Made by a program: the position numbers and the translations under genes. Positions 23,750 to 32,066 of a stretch of 52,180 nt of DNA are shown in pieces (position 1 is the stretch's first letter; each line of letters begins with the position of its first letter). Source of the stretch: Desulfobacula sp. (GTDB taxonomy: Bacteria; Desulfobacterota; Desulfobacteria; Desulfobacterales; Desulfobacteraceae); NCBI GenBank assembly GCA_023701135.1, contig JAMPXP010000027.1:1-52180 (forward strand), given 5' to 3'. A model generated the notes under the pieces. The model ran no database searches and was not told the origin of the DNA. It saw only the letters and a program-made list of their open reading frames with translations.

Positions 23750-24319
23750 ATGCAGAATGTAAAGGTGAGCCTGAGGATCAGGGCGTTCATGGTAAAACGG
23801 CAGATGGATATTCAAGATCTTGCCACGGCCTCGGGCCTGACCCCGGAATTTATTGAAACCATGCTGATGGAGGGCGTCTATCCGCCCCTGGGACCCCTGA
23901 TGAAAATCGCCAGGGCCCTGGGCGTCCGGCTGGGGACCTTCCTGGACGACCAGGAAAGCAGCGATCCCTATATCGTCCGCCAGGCGGAAAGGGCCTCGGA
24001 ATTTTCCGTGCTGGGGGGGAAAAACAAGGCCACGGCCCTGAATTTCTATTCCCTGGGCAAGGGGAAAGCCGACCGCCATATGGAACCCTTTTTTGTGGAA
24101 ATCCTGCCTGAATCGGCCAAGGAAAAGACCCTGTCCTCCCATGAAGGAGAAGAATTCATTGCCGTGCTCAAAGGCAGCATCGAAGTCATCTACGGAAATG
24201 AAACCCATGTCCTCCACGCCGGGGATTCTGTTTATTATAATTCCATTGTTCCACACTATGTCTCCTGCGTGGGACCGGAAAAAGCGGAAATCCATGCCGT
24301 CATCTATATACCCGAATAA
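23750..24319 (+). CDS. XRE-family regulator with cupin sensor domain
   Basis: A 189-aa protein. Residues about 5-65 form a helix-turn-helix of XRE type (KRQMDIQDLATASGLTPEFI, then IARALGVRLGTFLDD). Residues about 105-189 form a cupin_2 barrel (HMEPFFVEILP, HEGEEFIAVLKGSIEV, LHAGDSVYYNSIVPHYV). Such regulators bind a small molecule in the cupin pocket. GGAGG stands five bases before the ATG. It is followed after 15 nt by an acyl-CoA ligase gene, and the same pairing recurs at 50404/51048, so the ligand is probably the ligase substrate or product. The second protein is a clear paralogue with the same domain order. Confidence 0.85.
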   Translation: MQNVKVSLRIRAFMVKRQMDIQDLATASGLTPEFIETMLMEGVYPPLGPLMKIARALGVRLGTFLDDQESSDPYIVRQAERASEFSVLGGKNKATALNFYSLGKGKADRHMEPFFVEILPESAKEKTLSSHEGEEFIAVLKGSIEVIYGNETHVLHAGDSVYYNSIVPHYVSCVGPEKAEIHAVIYIPE

Positions 24320-24334
24320 AAGAGCAGAATAAAA

Positions 24335-25987
24335 ATGAATACAGAACACGGATTAAGAGACCTGACCCTGGGACAGATCCTGGACCGGACCGCAGCCAAA
24401 TTTCCGAATCAGCCGGCCCTTGTCTATGTGGACCGGAATTTCCGCCTGACCTACAGGGAATTCAACCGCATGGTGGATGAAACCGCCAAAGGCCTCATGG
24501 CCCTGGGCATTCAAAAAGGGGAAAAAGTGGGGGTCTGGGCCACCAATATCCCGTTCTGGGTGATCTTCCAGTTTGCCACGGCCAAGATAGGGGCCGTTCT
24601 TCTGACCGTGAACACCAATTACAAGACAGCCGAACTGGAATACCTGCTCGCCCAGTCGGAAACGGAAAACCTGTTTATCATTGACCGGTTCCAGGACACC
24701 GACTATGTGAACACGGTCTATGAACTGGTGCCGGAACTGAAAACCTGCCAGCGGGGCCATCTGTCCAGCCCCAAATTCCCCCGGTTAAAACGGGTGGGAT
24801 TCCTGGGACCGGAAAAACACCGGGGCATGTATACCCTGCCGGAGATCCGGTCTCTGGGGGTCATCGTCTCCGACGCCGACTACCGGGCCCGCCAGGACAG
24901 CCTGAACCCCCATGATGTGGTCAATATGCAATATACCTCGGGCACCACGGGTTTTCCCAAGGGAGTCATGCTGACCCATTACAATATCGGCAACAACGGG
25001 TATTGGATCGGCGCCAACCAGAAATTCACCGAAAAGGACCGGGTCTGCCTGCCGGTCCCGCTCTTCCATTGTTTCGGCTGTGTCCTGGGGGTATTGGCCG
25101 CCGTGAACCACGGCGCCTGCATGGTGATCCAGGAAGGCTTTGACCCGCTCATGGTCATGGCCTCGGTGGAACAGGAAAAATGCACGGCCCTCTACGGGGT
25201 GCCCACCATGTTCATCGCCCTACTGGAACATCCCCTGTTCTCGAAATTTGATTTTTCCAGCCTGCGCACCGGCATCATGGCCGGGTCCAACTGCCCGGTC
25301 CATGTCATGGAACAGGTCATCGAAAAGATGCACATGAAGGACATCACCATCTGCTACGGGCTCACGGAAACATCCCCCGTCATGACCTATACCCGCATCG
25401 GCGACGAGATGCGCCTGAGGGTGGAAACCGTGGGCCGGGCCCTGCCCCATGTCGAGGTCAAGGTGGTGGACCCGGAAACGGGGGAACCGCTTGCACCGGG
25501 CCTCCAGGGCGAGGTCTGCTGCCGGGGGTACAATGTCATGAAAGGCTATTACAACAACCCGGGAGCGACAAAAGAGGCCATTGACGGCGAGGGCTGGCTC
25601 CACTCCGGCGATCTCGGGGTCATGGATGCGGCCGGAAACCTTTCCATCACGGGCCGGCAAAAGGACATGATCATCCGGGGAGGGGAAAATATCTATCCCC
25701 GGGAGATTGAAGAATTCCTCTACCGCATGGAAGATATCCGGGATGTCCAGGTGGCCGCCGTTCCCAGCCCCAAATACGGGGAGGAAGTGGGGGCCTTTAT
25801 CATCCTAAAGGAAGGCTCCACCCTTGAACCCAGCGATATCGCGGATTTCTGCCGGGGCAAGATCAGCCGGTACAAGATTCCCAAATATGTGCATTTTCTC
25901 ACCGGCTACCCCATGACCGCCTCGGGCAAAATTCAGAAATACAAGCTGACGGAAATGTCCCGGGAGATCTGGCCGGACCGCATCTGA
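24335..25987 (+). CDS. Acyl-CoA synthetase (AMP-forming, FadD-like)
   Basis: A 550-aa enzyme with complete motifs: YTSGTTGFPKGVMLTHYN, YGLTETSPVMTYTR, GWLHSGDLGVMDAAGNLSI, GGENIYPREIEEF and the adenylation Lys in TASGKIQKYKL. The sequence suits the medium/long-chain acyl-CoA ligase group often annotated as fatty-acyl-CoA synthase. It makes acyl-CoA and AMP from a carboxylate, ATP and CoA in the cytoplasm. It is translated just after the XRE-cupin regulator gene and likely shares its promoter. A GC-rich stretch with short inverted words (25990-26030) follows but does not form a convincing terminator. Confidence 0.88.
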   Translation: MNTEHGLRDLTLGQILDRTAAKFPNQPALVYVDRNFRLTYREFNRMVDETAKGLMALGIQKGEKVGVWATNIPFWVIFQFATAKIGAVLLTVNTNYKTAELEYLLAQSETENLFIIDRFQDTDYVNTVYELVPELKTCQRGHLSSPKFPRLKRVGFLGPEKHRGMYTLPEIRSLGVIVSDADYRARQDSLNPHDVVNMQYTSGTTGFPKGVMLTHYNIGNNGYWIGANQKFTEKDRVCLPVPLFHCFGCVLGVLAAVNHGACMVIQEGFDPLMVMASVEQEKCTALYGVPTMFIALLEHPLFSKFDFSSLRTGIMAGSNCPVHVMEQVIEKMHMKDITICYGLTETSPVMTYTRIGDEMRLRVETVGRALPHVEVKVVDPETGEPLAPGLQGEVCCRGYNVMKGYYNNPGATKEAIDGEGWLHSGDLGVMDAAGNLSITGRQKDMIIRGGENIYPREIEEFLYRMEDIRDVQVAAVPSPKYGEEVGAFIILKEGSTLEPSDIADFCRGKISRYKIPKYVHFLTGYPMTASGKIQKYKLTEMSREIWPDRI

Positions 25988-26114
25988 ACGAACCGCCGTT
26001 TTTTTCCGGCCGCCGTCCGGCCTTAATTCTTGCCTGGCCCTGATTCTTGCCGGTGGCCCTTGATTTTCGGCAGGGAAAGGCTTAAGCTCCATAAAACAGA
26101 AATTGGAGGGTTCG

Positions 26115-26702
26115 ATGATGACATATCTGGTTCGTTATATAGTGGTATTCCTTGCTTTCGGATTCATCTCCGGTTGCGGATACAATACCCTGCAGCAGAA
26201 AGAAGAGGCCGTGTTTAAGGCCTGGGGGGACGTGGAATCCAGCCTCCAGAGGCGCGCCGATCTCATTCCGAATCTTGTGGAAACCGTCAAAGGCTATGCC
26301 TCCCATGAAAAAGAGACGCTTGAGGCCGTTATAGAAGCCCGGTCCAAAGCCACCTCCATCCAAATCTCCCACAAGGACCTGGGCAGCGCCGAGGCCATGG
26401 GACGTCTCAGCCAGATGCAGGGAGGGTTGTCTTCCGCATTGTCCAGGCTCATGGTGGTGGTTGAACAATATCCGGATCTTAAGGCCAATCAAAATTTCCT
26501 GGATCTTCAAAACCAGTTGGAAGGGACGGAGAACCGTATCAATGTAGCACGTCAACGCTATAACGAAGCGGTTGAGCAATTCAATTTTTCCATCCGGAAA
26601 TTTCCGGACAGCCTTACCAACAGCCTTTTGCTTCACCTGGACCGGAAGGAATATTTCAAGGCTGAGGAAACGGCAAAGAGCGCGCCCAAGGTTAAATTTT
26701 AA
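26115..26702 (+). CDS. lemA: LemA family lipoprotein
   Basis: A 195-aa protein with a lipoprotein signal ([13 protein letters not shown]) and the LemA signature [21 protein letters not shown], followed by long helices ([37 protein letters not shown]). LemA proteins are membrane-bound helical-bundle proteins of unclear function, usually encoded beside TPM-domain proteins as here. Two adjacent ATGs (26115, 26118) follow GGAGGG, and the second has the better spacing; a TTG upstream is ignored. It is the first gene of a LemA-TPM-TPM group. Confidence 0.88.
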   Translation: MMTYLVRYIVVFLAFGFISGCGYNTLQQKEEAVFKAWGDVESSLQRRADLIPNLVETVKGYASHEKETLEAVIEARSKATSIQISHKDLGSAEAMGRLSQMQGGLSSALSRLMVVVEQYPDLKANQNFLDLQNQLEGTENRINVARQRYNEAVEQFNFSIRKFPDSLTNSLLLHLDRKEYFKAEETAKSAPKVKF

Positions 26703-26731
26703 TTCGTAAACAGACCTTCTTCGGTAGGAGA

Positions 26732-27640
26732 ATGATGATGAATAAGCCTTTGTGGATGCGGCGGATAAGCTCTCTTGGCATCGCCGGCCTGGTGCTGTTG
26801 TTTTGTCTTGCCCCGGTCCATGGCTCGGAGGTTCCGGCCCTGAAGGGGCGGGTCAACGACTATGCCGGTATCCTGTCTCCTGCCGCTGAAAGCCGGCTTG
26901 AAACCGTGCTCGGCGATCTGGAAAAAACCGACGCCACACAAATTGTGGTGCTGACCCTCCCCTCCCTTGGCGGAGAGACCATCGAAGAATACGGGATCCG
27001 GGTTGCCGATGCCTGGAAAATAGGCCAAAAAGGCTTGGATAACGGGGCCATCCTCATCATTTCCAAAAACGACCGCAAGCTTCGCATCGAGGTCGGATAC
27101 GGCCTGGAGGGAACCCTGACCGATCTTATGGCGGGACGCATCATCGGTAATATCATCGTTCCCCGGTTCAAGGCCGGAGATTTTGATCAAGGCATCACAG
27201 AAGGGGTTCAGGCCATGATCCAGGTCGTTCGCGGAGAATTCAAGGCGGAAAACCGCCCGGCGCCGTCTGCTGTCCCGTGGCACGAAAATCTGTTCAGCAT
27301 CATTGTCGTTCTTTTTCTCATCAATCTCATGGGCCGGATCAGGAAGCCCATGGGAGCCCTGGCCGGGGCCGGTCTTTTTCCCATACTGGGAGCCCTGTTT
27401 TTTAACCCCGGCCTCTTCTGGATTCTGGTGATGATCCCCATCGGCGCCCTGGGAGGACTTGCCATGAGCTTTTTCGGGTCCCCCCTCAGCTTCAGCTCCT
27501 CTTCTTTCCATGGCAGGCATGGGGACGGATTCCGGCTGGGTGGCGGCAGAGGGTTTGGCGGCGGCAGTTTCGGCGGTTTTGGAGGCTTCTCAGGGGGCGG
27601 CGGCGGTTTTGGAGGCGGCGGCGCCTCCGGGGGATGGTGA
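26732..27640 (+). CDS. TPM-domain (YgcG-like) exported membrane protein with Gly-rich tail
   Basis: A 302-aa protein. A signal peptide (about residues 10-32, ending VHGSE) leads to a TPM domain at about 40-165 (LKGRVNDYAGILSP, TQIVVLTLPSLGG, RVADAWKIGQKGLDNGAIL, KLRIEVGYGLEGTLTD). Two hydrophobic segments (about 190-250) and a glycine-rich tail follow. The TPM domain probably faces the periplasm. Three ATGs in a row follow TAGGAG; the third (26738) has the best spacing and may be the real start. TPM proteins next to LemA are thought to act in envelope or membrane-protein quality control; the exact function is unknown. Confidence 0.85.
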   Translation: MMMNKPLWMRRISSLGIAGLVLLFCLAPVHGSEVPALKGRVNDYAGILSPAAESRLETVLGDLEKTDATQIVVLTLPSLGGETIEEYGIRVADAWKIGQKGLDNGAILIISKNDRKLRIEVGYGLEGTLTDLMAGRIIGNIIVPRFKAGDFDQGITEGVQAMIQVVRGEFKAENRPAPSAVPWHENLFSIIVVLFLINLMGRIRKPMGALAGAGLFPILGALFFNPGLFWILVMIPIGALGGLAMSFFGSPLSFSSSSFHGRHGDGFRLGGGRGFGGGSFGGFGGFSGGGGGFGGGGASGGW

Positions 27641-28293
27641 TCATGAAATCTTTAGCCCAAGGGTTTTTGTCCCATGGGGACCGGGAAAAAATCATTCAAG
27701 CGGTCAGGGAAGCGGAACAGGGGACAGCCGGTGAAATCGTCCCCATGGTGGTGTCAAGAAGCTATTCCTATCCCATGGCCGATATTATCGGCGGAGGGGT
27801 GCTGGCGCTTCCGGCCGCCTTGGCCCTCAGCCGGTTCATCAACACCCGGTTTTGGATCAGCGACCCTGATCACTGGCTTTTCCTGGGAATTTTAACCCTC
27901 TGTTTCATCGCTTTTCATCAGGCCTGCAAACGCATCCTTTGGCTGAAGCGGCTGTTTATCTCCCAGCGGGAAATCGAAGAAGAGGTGGATGAGGCTGCAA
28001 CCCTCCATTTTTTCCGGGAAGGCCTTCAGCAGACCCGGGAAAGAACAGGCATTCTGATCTTTATCTCGGTTTTTGAACGCAGGGTCCGGGTCCTTGGAGA
28101 TCAGGGCATCAACGAGAAAGTGTCAAAGGACCAATGGGATCGAATCGTCCATATCATTACGGACGGGATTAAACAGAAAAATCAGGCAGAGGCCGTCTGC
28201 CTGGCCGTCAAAGAGGCGGGCCGCATTCTCCGGACCCATTTCCCCATGGGGCCCGATGACCGGAACGAGCTGAAGGACCTGGTGATAAAATAA
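27634..28293 (+). CDS. Second TPM-domain membrane protein
   Basis: A 219-aa protein. The N-terminal part (HGDREKIIQAVREAEQGTAGEIVPMVV) and C-terminal part (RTGILIFISVFERRVRVLGD, INEKVSKDQWDRIVHII) together form a TPM-type domain split by two membrane segments at about 50-110. It lacks a signal peptide. It overlaps the preceding gene by 7 nt; an alternative ATG at 27643 leaves a better gap from the GGGGG. With LemA and the YgcG-like protein it makes a frequently seen three-gene membrane module whose biochemical role is not settled. Confidence 0.82.
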   Translation: MVIMKSLAQGFLSHGDREKIIQAVREAEQGTAGEIVPMVVSRSYSYPMADIIGGGVLALPAALALSRFINTRFWISDPDHWLFLGILTLCFIAFHQACKRILWLKRLFISQREIEEEVDEAATLHFFREGLQQTRERTGILIFISVFERRVRVLGDQGINEKVSKDQWDRIVHIITDGIKQKNQAEAVCLAVKEAGRILRTHFPMGPDDRNELKDLVIK

Positions 28294-28326
28294 CAGAAAA
28301 ACCGTGGCGGCCGGAGAACATCGTAT

Positions 28327-30015
28327 ATGCTGACATCCTATCATATCACCGTCCTGTTTCTTTCTCTGGGGGTTCTGCTGTTTGCGGCCCGGGTGCTGGG
28401 TGAGCTGGCCCAGCGGTTCCATCAGCCCGCCGTGCTGGGGGAGCTGACGGCCGGTGTTCTGCTGGGCCCCACGGTCCTGGGGACCCTGGCACCGGACCTG
28501 AGCCTCTTTCTCTTTCCCCTCAACGGCTTGAACGCCATAGCCCTGGACACCATCGGATCCCTGGCCATTGCCCTATTTCTTCTGGTGGCGGGCATGGAAG
28601 TGGATCTGTCCATTATATGGAAACAGGGAAAAACCGGCGCCAAGGTGGGGATGGCCGGTATGGTCATCCCGTTTTTCATTGCATTGGCGGCGGCCCTGGT
28701 CATCCCCGGCGCCCTGGGCCGTCATTCAGGGGTTGATCCGACCGTATTCGCCTTATTTTTTGCCATCGCCATATCCATATCCGCCCTGCCCGTCATTGCC
28801 AGAATCCTCATGGACATGGGCCTCTACCGCACCGATCTGGGCATGGTGGTCATCAGTGCGGCCATCCTCAACGACATCATCGGATGGCTTGTTTTTGCCA
28901 TTGTCTTAAGCCTTCTGGGAAACCCGGCCGAAAACGCCCACCCCCTTGTCCTGACCATCACGCTGACCCTGGCGTTTACCGGGCTCATGCTGACCCTGGG
29001 CCGCCGGCTGATTCACAAGGCCATGCCCTTTGTGCAGGCCTATACCCGGTGGCCCGGCGGTGAACTGAGCTTTGCCCTCTGCCTTGGGCTCCTCGGCGCG
29101 GCGTTTACCGAATGGATCGGCATTCATGCCATTTTCGGCGCCTTTATCGTGGGCGTGGCCGTCGGCGATTCTTCCCACCTGCGGGAACGGACCCGGGTCA
29201 TCATCGGTGATTTTGTTTCCTTTATTTTTGCACCGGTATTTTTTGCCGGCATCGGCCTTAAGGTGAATTTCCTGGCCCATTTCGACCTTCCCCTGGTTTT
29301 GACGGTACTGGGGATTGCCTTTTCCTGCAAACTCCTGGGCGGCTTCATGGGGGCACGGTGGGGGGGAATGTCTTCACGGGAATCCTGGACCGTGGGCTCT
29401 GCCATGATATCAGTCGGAACCATGGGAATCATTGTGGGAATGATCGCCCTTCAAGCCGGGATCATCCGGGAGCCCCTCTTTGTGGCCCTGATTGTGATGG
29501 CCATGGTCACATCAATGGCCAGCGGCCCCCTGATGCGCCTCATCCTTAAAACCGAAAAAAAGCAAAGACTTCGGGATCTCCTGTCCTCAAAATATTGTAT
29601 ATGGGAATTGAAAGGCCTTTCCCGCAGGGAGGTCATCCAGGAGATGACGGCTCTGGTTTCCGGCCCCGAGGGCCTGAATGCACACAGCCTGGAAACAGCG
29701 GTCTGGGCTCGCGAGCAACTCCTCAGCACCGGCATCGGCAATGGCGTGGCCCTTCCCCATGCCCGCATCGAAAACCTCCGGGCTCCTCTGGTCGTGGCGG
29801 GCATCTCCAAAACAGGCATTGATTTTGATGCACCGGACGGCAGACCGGCAACGGTTATTTTCCTGGTTCTCACGCCTGAAAACGATCCCGGCGCCCAGTT
29901 GGAGATTGCCGCTGAAATCGCAAAACTTTTCAGAGATCCGCACATCCTGGATCAGATTCTCCGCATGAAGACCTTCACGGAATTTCTGGCATTGATCCGG
30001 GCAGGGGTGCATTAA
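28327..30015 (+). CDS. Kef-type cation/proton antiporter fused to a PTS EIIA domain
   Basis: A 562-aa protein. Residues 1-400 are a CPA2 antiporter with about 12-13 membrane segments (LGELAQRFHQPAVLGELTAG, the ISISALPVIARILMDMG helix, LNDIIGWLVFAIVL with the ion-site Asp). Residues about 420-562 are a type-2 EIIA domain like nitrogen-PTS PtsN: REQLLSTGIGNGVALPHAR, with His478 as the phosphorylation site, then LVLTPENDPGAQLEIAAEIA. It probably exchanges Na+ or K+ for H+ at the inner membrane, with activity set by phosphorylation of its own C-terminal domain. In other antiporters this position is taken by TrkA domains. The cation is not determinable. It stands 33 nt after the TPM gene. Confidence 0.85.
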   Translation: MLTSYHITVLFLSLGVLLFAARVLGELAQRFHQPAVLGELTAGVLLGPTVLGTLAPDLSLFLFPLNGLNAIALDTIGSLAIALFLLVAGMEVDLSIIWKQGKTGAKVGMAGMVIPFFIALAAALVIPGALGRHSGVDPTVFALFFAIAISISALPVIARILMDMGLYRTDLGMVVISAAILNDIIGWLVFAIVLSLLGNPAENAHPLVLTITLTLAFTGLMLTLGRRLIHKAMPFVQAYTRWPGGELSFALCLGLLGAAFTEWIGIHAIFGAFIVGVAVGDSSHLRERTRVIIGDFVSFIFAPVFFAGIGLKVNFLAHFDLPLVLTVLGIAFSCKLLGGFMGARWGGMSSRESWTVGSAMISVGTMGIIVGMIALQAGIIREPLFVALIVMAMVTSMASGPLMRLILKTEKKQRLRDLLSSKYCIWELKGLSRREVIQEMTALVSGPEGLNAHSLETAVWAREQLLSTGIGNGVALPHARIENLRAPLVVAGISKTGIDFDAPDGRPATVIFLVLTPENDPGAQLEIAAEIAKLFRDPHILDQILRMKTFTEFLALIRAGVH

Positions 30016-30068
30016 GGCGCGGACCGGCAGCCTGGAATCCGCCGGGTTGAAATTCATTCTGAAGGAAA

Positions 30069-32066
30069 TCAGCCCATCACCACCTTGTTTCTCCCGGTTT
30101 CCTTGGCCTTGTACAGGGCCTTGTCTGCCTGGGAAATGAGGGCGTCCCGGTTTTTCATGTTTTTTTGATACCCGCTGACGCCGGCGCTCACGGTCAGAGA
30201 AAGGCCGGGGAACCTGTTGGACAGGATTTTTCCCAACTGCTCAATTTCATTTCTGATCCTTTCGGCGTAGACCAGGGCCTGGGATAAATCCGTATGGTTT
30301 AGAACCACAATAAATTCTTCTCCCCCATAGCGTCCCACATGGTCAAAGGGCCGGGACAATTTTTTTAAAGTATCGGCAATCAATTTCAGGATATTGTCAC
30401 CGGACTGGTGTCCGAATTGATCATTGAATTTTTTAAAAAAGTCCACATCAATCATGACCACGGCCAGATCATTTTCCCCGTCCACAGCCTTTCTGAAGGA
30501 TTTTGCCAGCAGACCGTCAATGGCGACCCGGTTCAGCAGGCCCGTGAGCCCGTCCTTGAGAGATACGGCCTTGGCCTCTTTGTAGATCCCTGCATTTTCC
30601 AGGGCCATACCGAGCTCATGGGCCACAACGGCAATGGGAGACAGCATTTCCTGAAGAATGAGGGCTTCTGAAGCCGTGTTGTCCATGCCCAGGATGCCGA
30701 TGACCTTGTTATGGCTGTAAAAAGGAGCGATGACCATTTCTTTGGTGTTGAATTGTTCCAGGATCTTTTTTCCGCCTGCGGTTCTGCCGGTAATGATCAT
30801 GGGTTTATGATTTCTCAGGCAATGCACAAAACCATCGGCCGTATTATCCAGGGGAATGTCAACAGATCCCGGATTCATCCGGAATTTTGTCCCGTCAAAG
30901 CATTCAATCATTTTAAGGCTTCTGGCCGCTTTCATCATGCGCATCACATAAATCCGGTCAAATTTGAAATCCTTATGGATCGCCTTTAAGGTAGCCCTGA
31001 TGATCTGCCTGGGGTCAAGGCTGCGGTGAGGTGCGGTAAGGCTTTCCCTCATGGGCGGGACCCCGGGGCTATTGCCGGCGGGACCTTGGACCTCGCGGTA
31101 ATAATAGCGGGTATTAATGCTGCAAAGGCTGAGGTTGGCCTTGAGCAGGTTTTCCCGGAGCCGGCCGGCGGAAGGAAAAATAAAATTGTAAAATTGGGAT
31201 GTGCTCTGCATTTCCCTGTCCATCCGGCTGATGATGGGATTAAAATCGATTTTCCCCAGATCCAGGTTTTTTTCAATTTCAGGCTGAAGAATCGGGAGCC
31301 GGTCAACGGCAAACGATCCCATGCCCTGGGTCCAGGCCAGAAAATCGGCGAGGGAAACGACAGAGATCAGGCGTGAATCCTCGCTGGAAAGATCAAGATG
31401 GTCATATCGCTGATGGTGATATTTTAGGGCCAGGACAATGGAATCCGGCAGATTCCACAAGGACCCGTAATAGGCGCCCGCATCGTCATGCCCCATGCCC
31501 ATGAGTTCCCTTTCTTCCGTAATCATGGGACCGGTGGACCTTGCCAGGGTGAAAATGAAGTCGCCGTAATCCACACAGGCCTGGAGATCAAACATAATCT
31601 TTCCCAGGTCATGTAACAGCCCTCCGATATAAGCCTTTCCAGGGTCTGCTACCTGGGTTTCTTCGGCAATGGCCATACTCAGTGCAGCCACACAGAGGCA
31701 GTGCCGCCAGAAAAAAATCCGGTCAAACCGTTTTTGTTTTCCCGGTCGGATGATGGTTTCAAATACCGTCACCCCGAGGGCCAGCCGTTTCACCGCATCA
31801 AACCCGAGATACACCACAGCTTCGGGAATATTTGTAATGTTCTGCCTCAGGCCGTAGAACGCCGAATTAACAAGGCCCAGCACCTTGGCGGAAATCCCCG
31901 GATCTGTTTTCACGATCCGGGCAAGATCCTCCATGGAAGCGGTCCCGTCACCGGAGAGCTCCAGCAGTTTGGCCATGACCGGGGGAAAGCTGGGAATATC
32001 TTTGGCACCACCCTTTAATACGCGTTTGATATCGGATTCCAGGGGGGCCTGAATTTTTTTATCCAT
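30069..32066 (-). CDS. HDOD-GAF-GGDEF signalling protein (diguanylate cyclase)
   Basis: A 665-aa soluble protein. An HDOD domain (about 10-230; IPSFPPVMAKLLELSGD, YIGGLLHDLGKIMFD) is followed by a GAF domain (about 350-490) and a GGDEF domain (about 500-665). The active-site loop is GRYGGEEFIVVL and a product-inhibition motif RxxD (RPFD) stands five residues before it, so it should make cyclic di-GMP with feedback control. The start at 32066 is chosen because upstream codons lie inside the preceding gene. The 8-nt overlap indicates coupling with the hybrid kinase, which would provide its input. HDOD with GGDEF is common in deltaproteobacterial signalling. Confidence 0.88.
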   Translation of the reverse strand: MDKKIQAPLESDIKRVLKGGAKDIPSFPPVMAKLLELSGDGTASMEDLARIVKTDPGISAKVLGLVNSAFYGLRQNITNIPEAVVYLGFDAVKRLALGVTVFETIIRPGKQKRFDRIFFWRHCLCVAALSMAIAEETQVADPGKAYIGGLLHDLGKIMFDLQACVDYGDFIFTLARSTGPMITEERELMGMGHDDAGAYYGSLWNLPDSIVLALKYHHQRYDHLDLSSEDSRLISVVSLADFLAWTQGMGSFAVDRLPILQPEIEKNLDLGKIDFNPIISRMDREMQSTSQFYNFIFPSAGRLRENLLKANLSLCSINTRYYYREVQGPAGNSPGVPPMRESLTAPHRSLDPRQIIRATLKAIHKDFKFDRIYVMRMMKAARSLKMIECFDGTKFRMNPGSVDIPLDNTADGFVHCLRNHKPMIITGRTAGGKKILEQFNTKEMVIAPFYSHNKVIGILGMDNTASEALILQEMLSPIAVVAHELGMALENAGIYKEAKAVSLKDGLTGLLNRVAIDGLLAKSFRKAVDGENDLAVVMIDVDFFKKFNDQFGHQSGDNILKLIADTLKKLSRPFDHVGRYGGEEFIVVLNHTDLSQALVYAERIRNEIEQLGKILSNRFPGLSLTVSAGVSGYQKNMKNRDALISQADKALYKAKETGRNKVVMG

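Noticed and set aside
25988-26102. GC-rich repeats CCGGCCGCCGTCCGGCC after the acyl-CoA ligase as a terminator
   Set aside because: The T-run lies before the stem on the plus strand and no extended stem forms; not convincing as a terminator.
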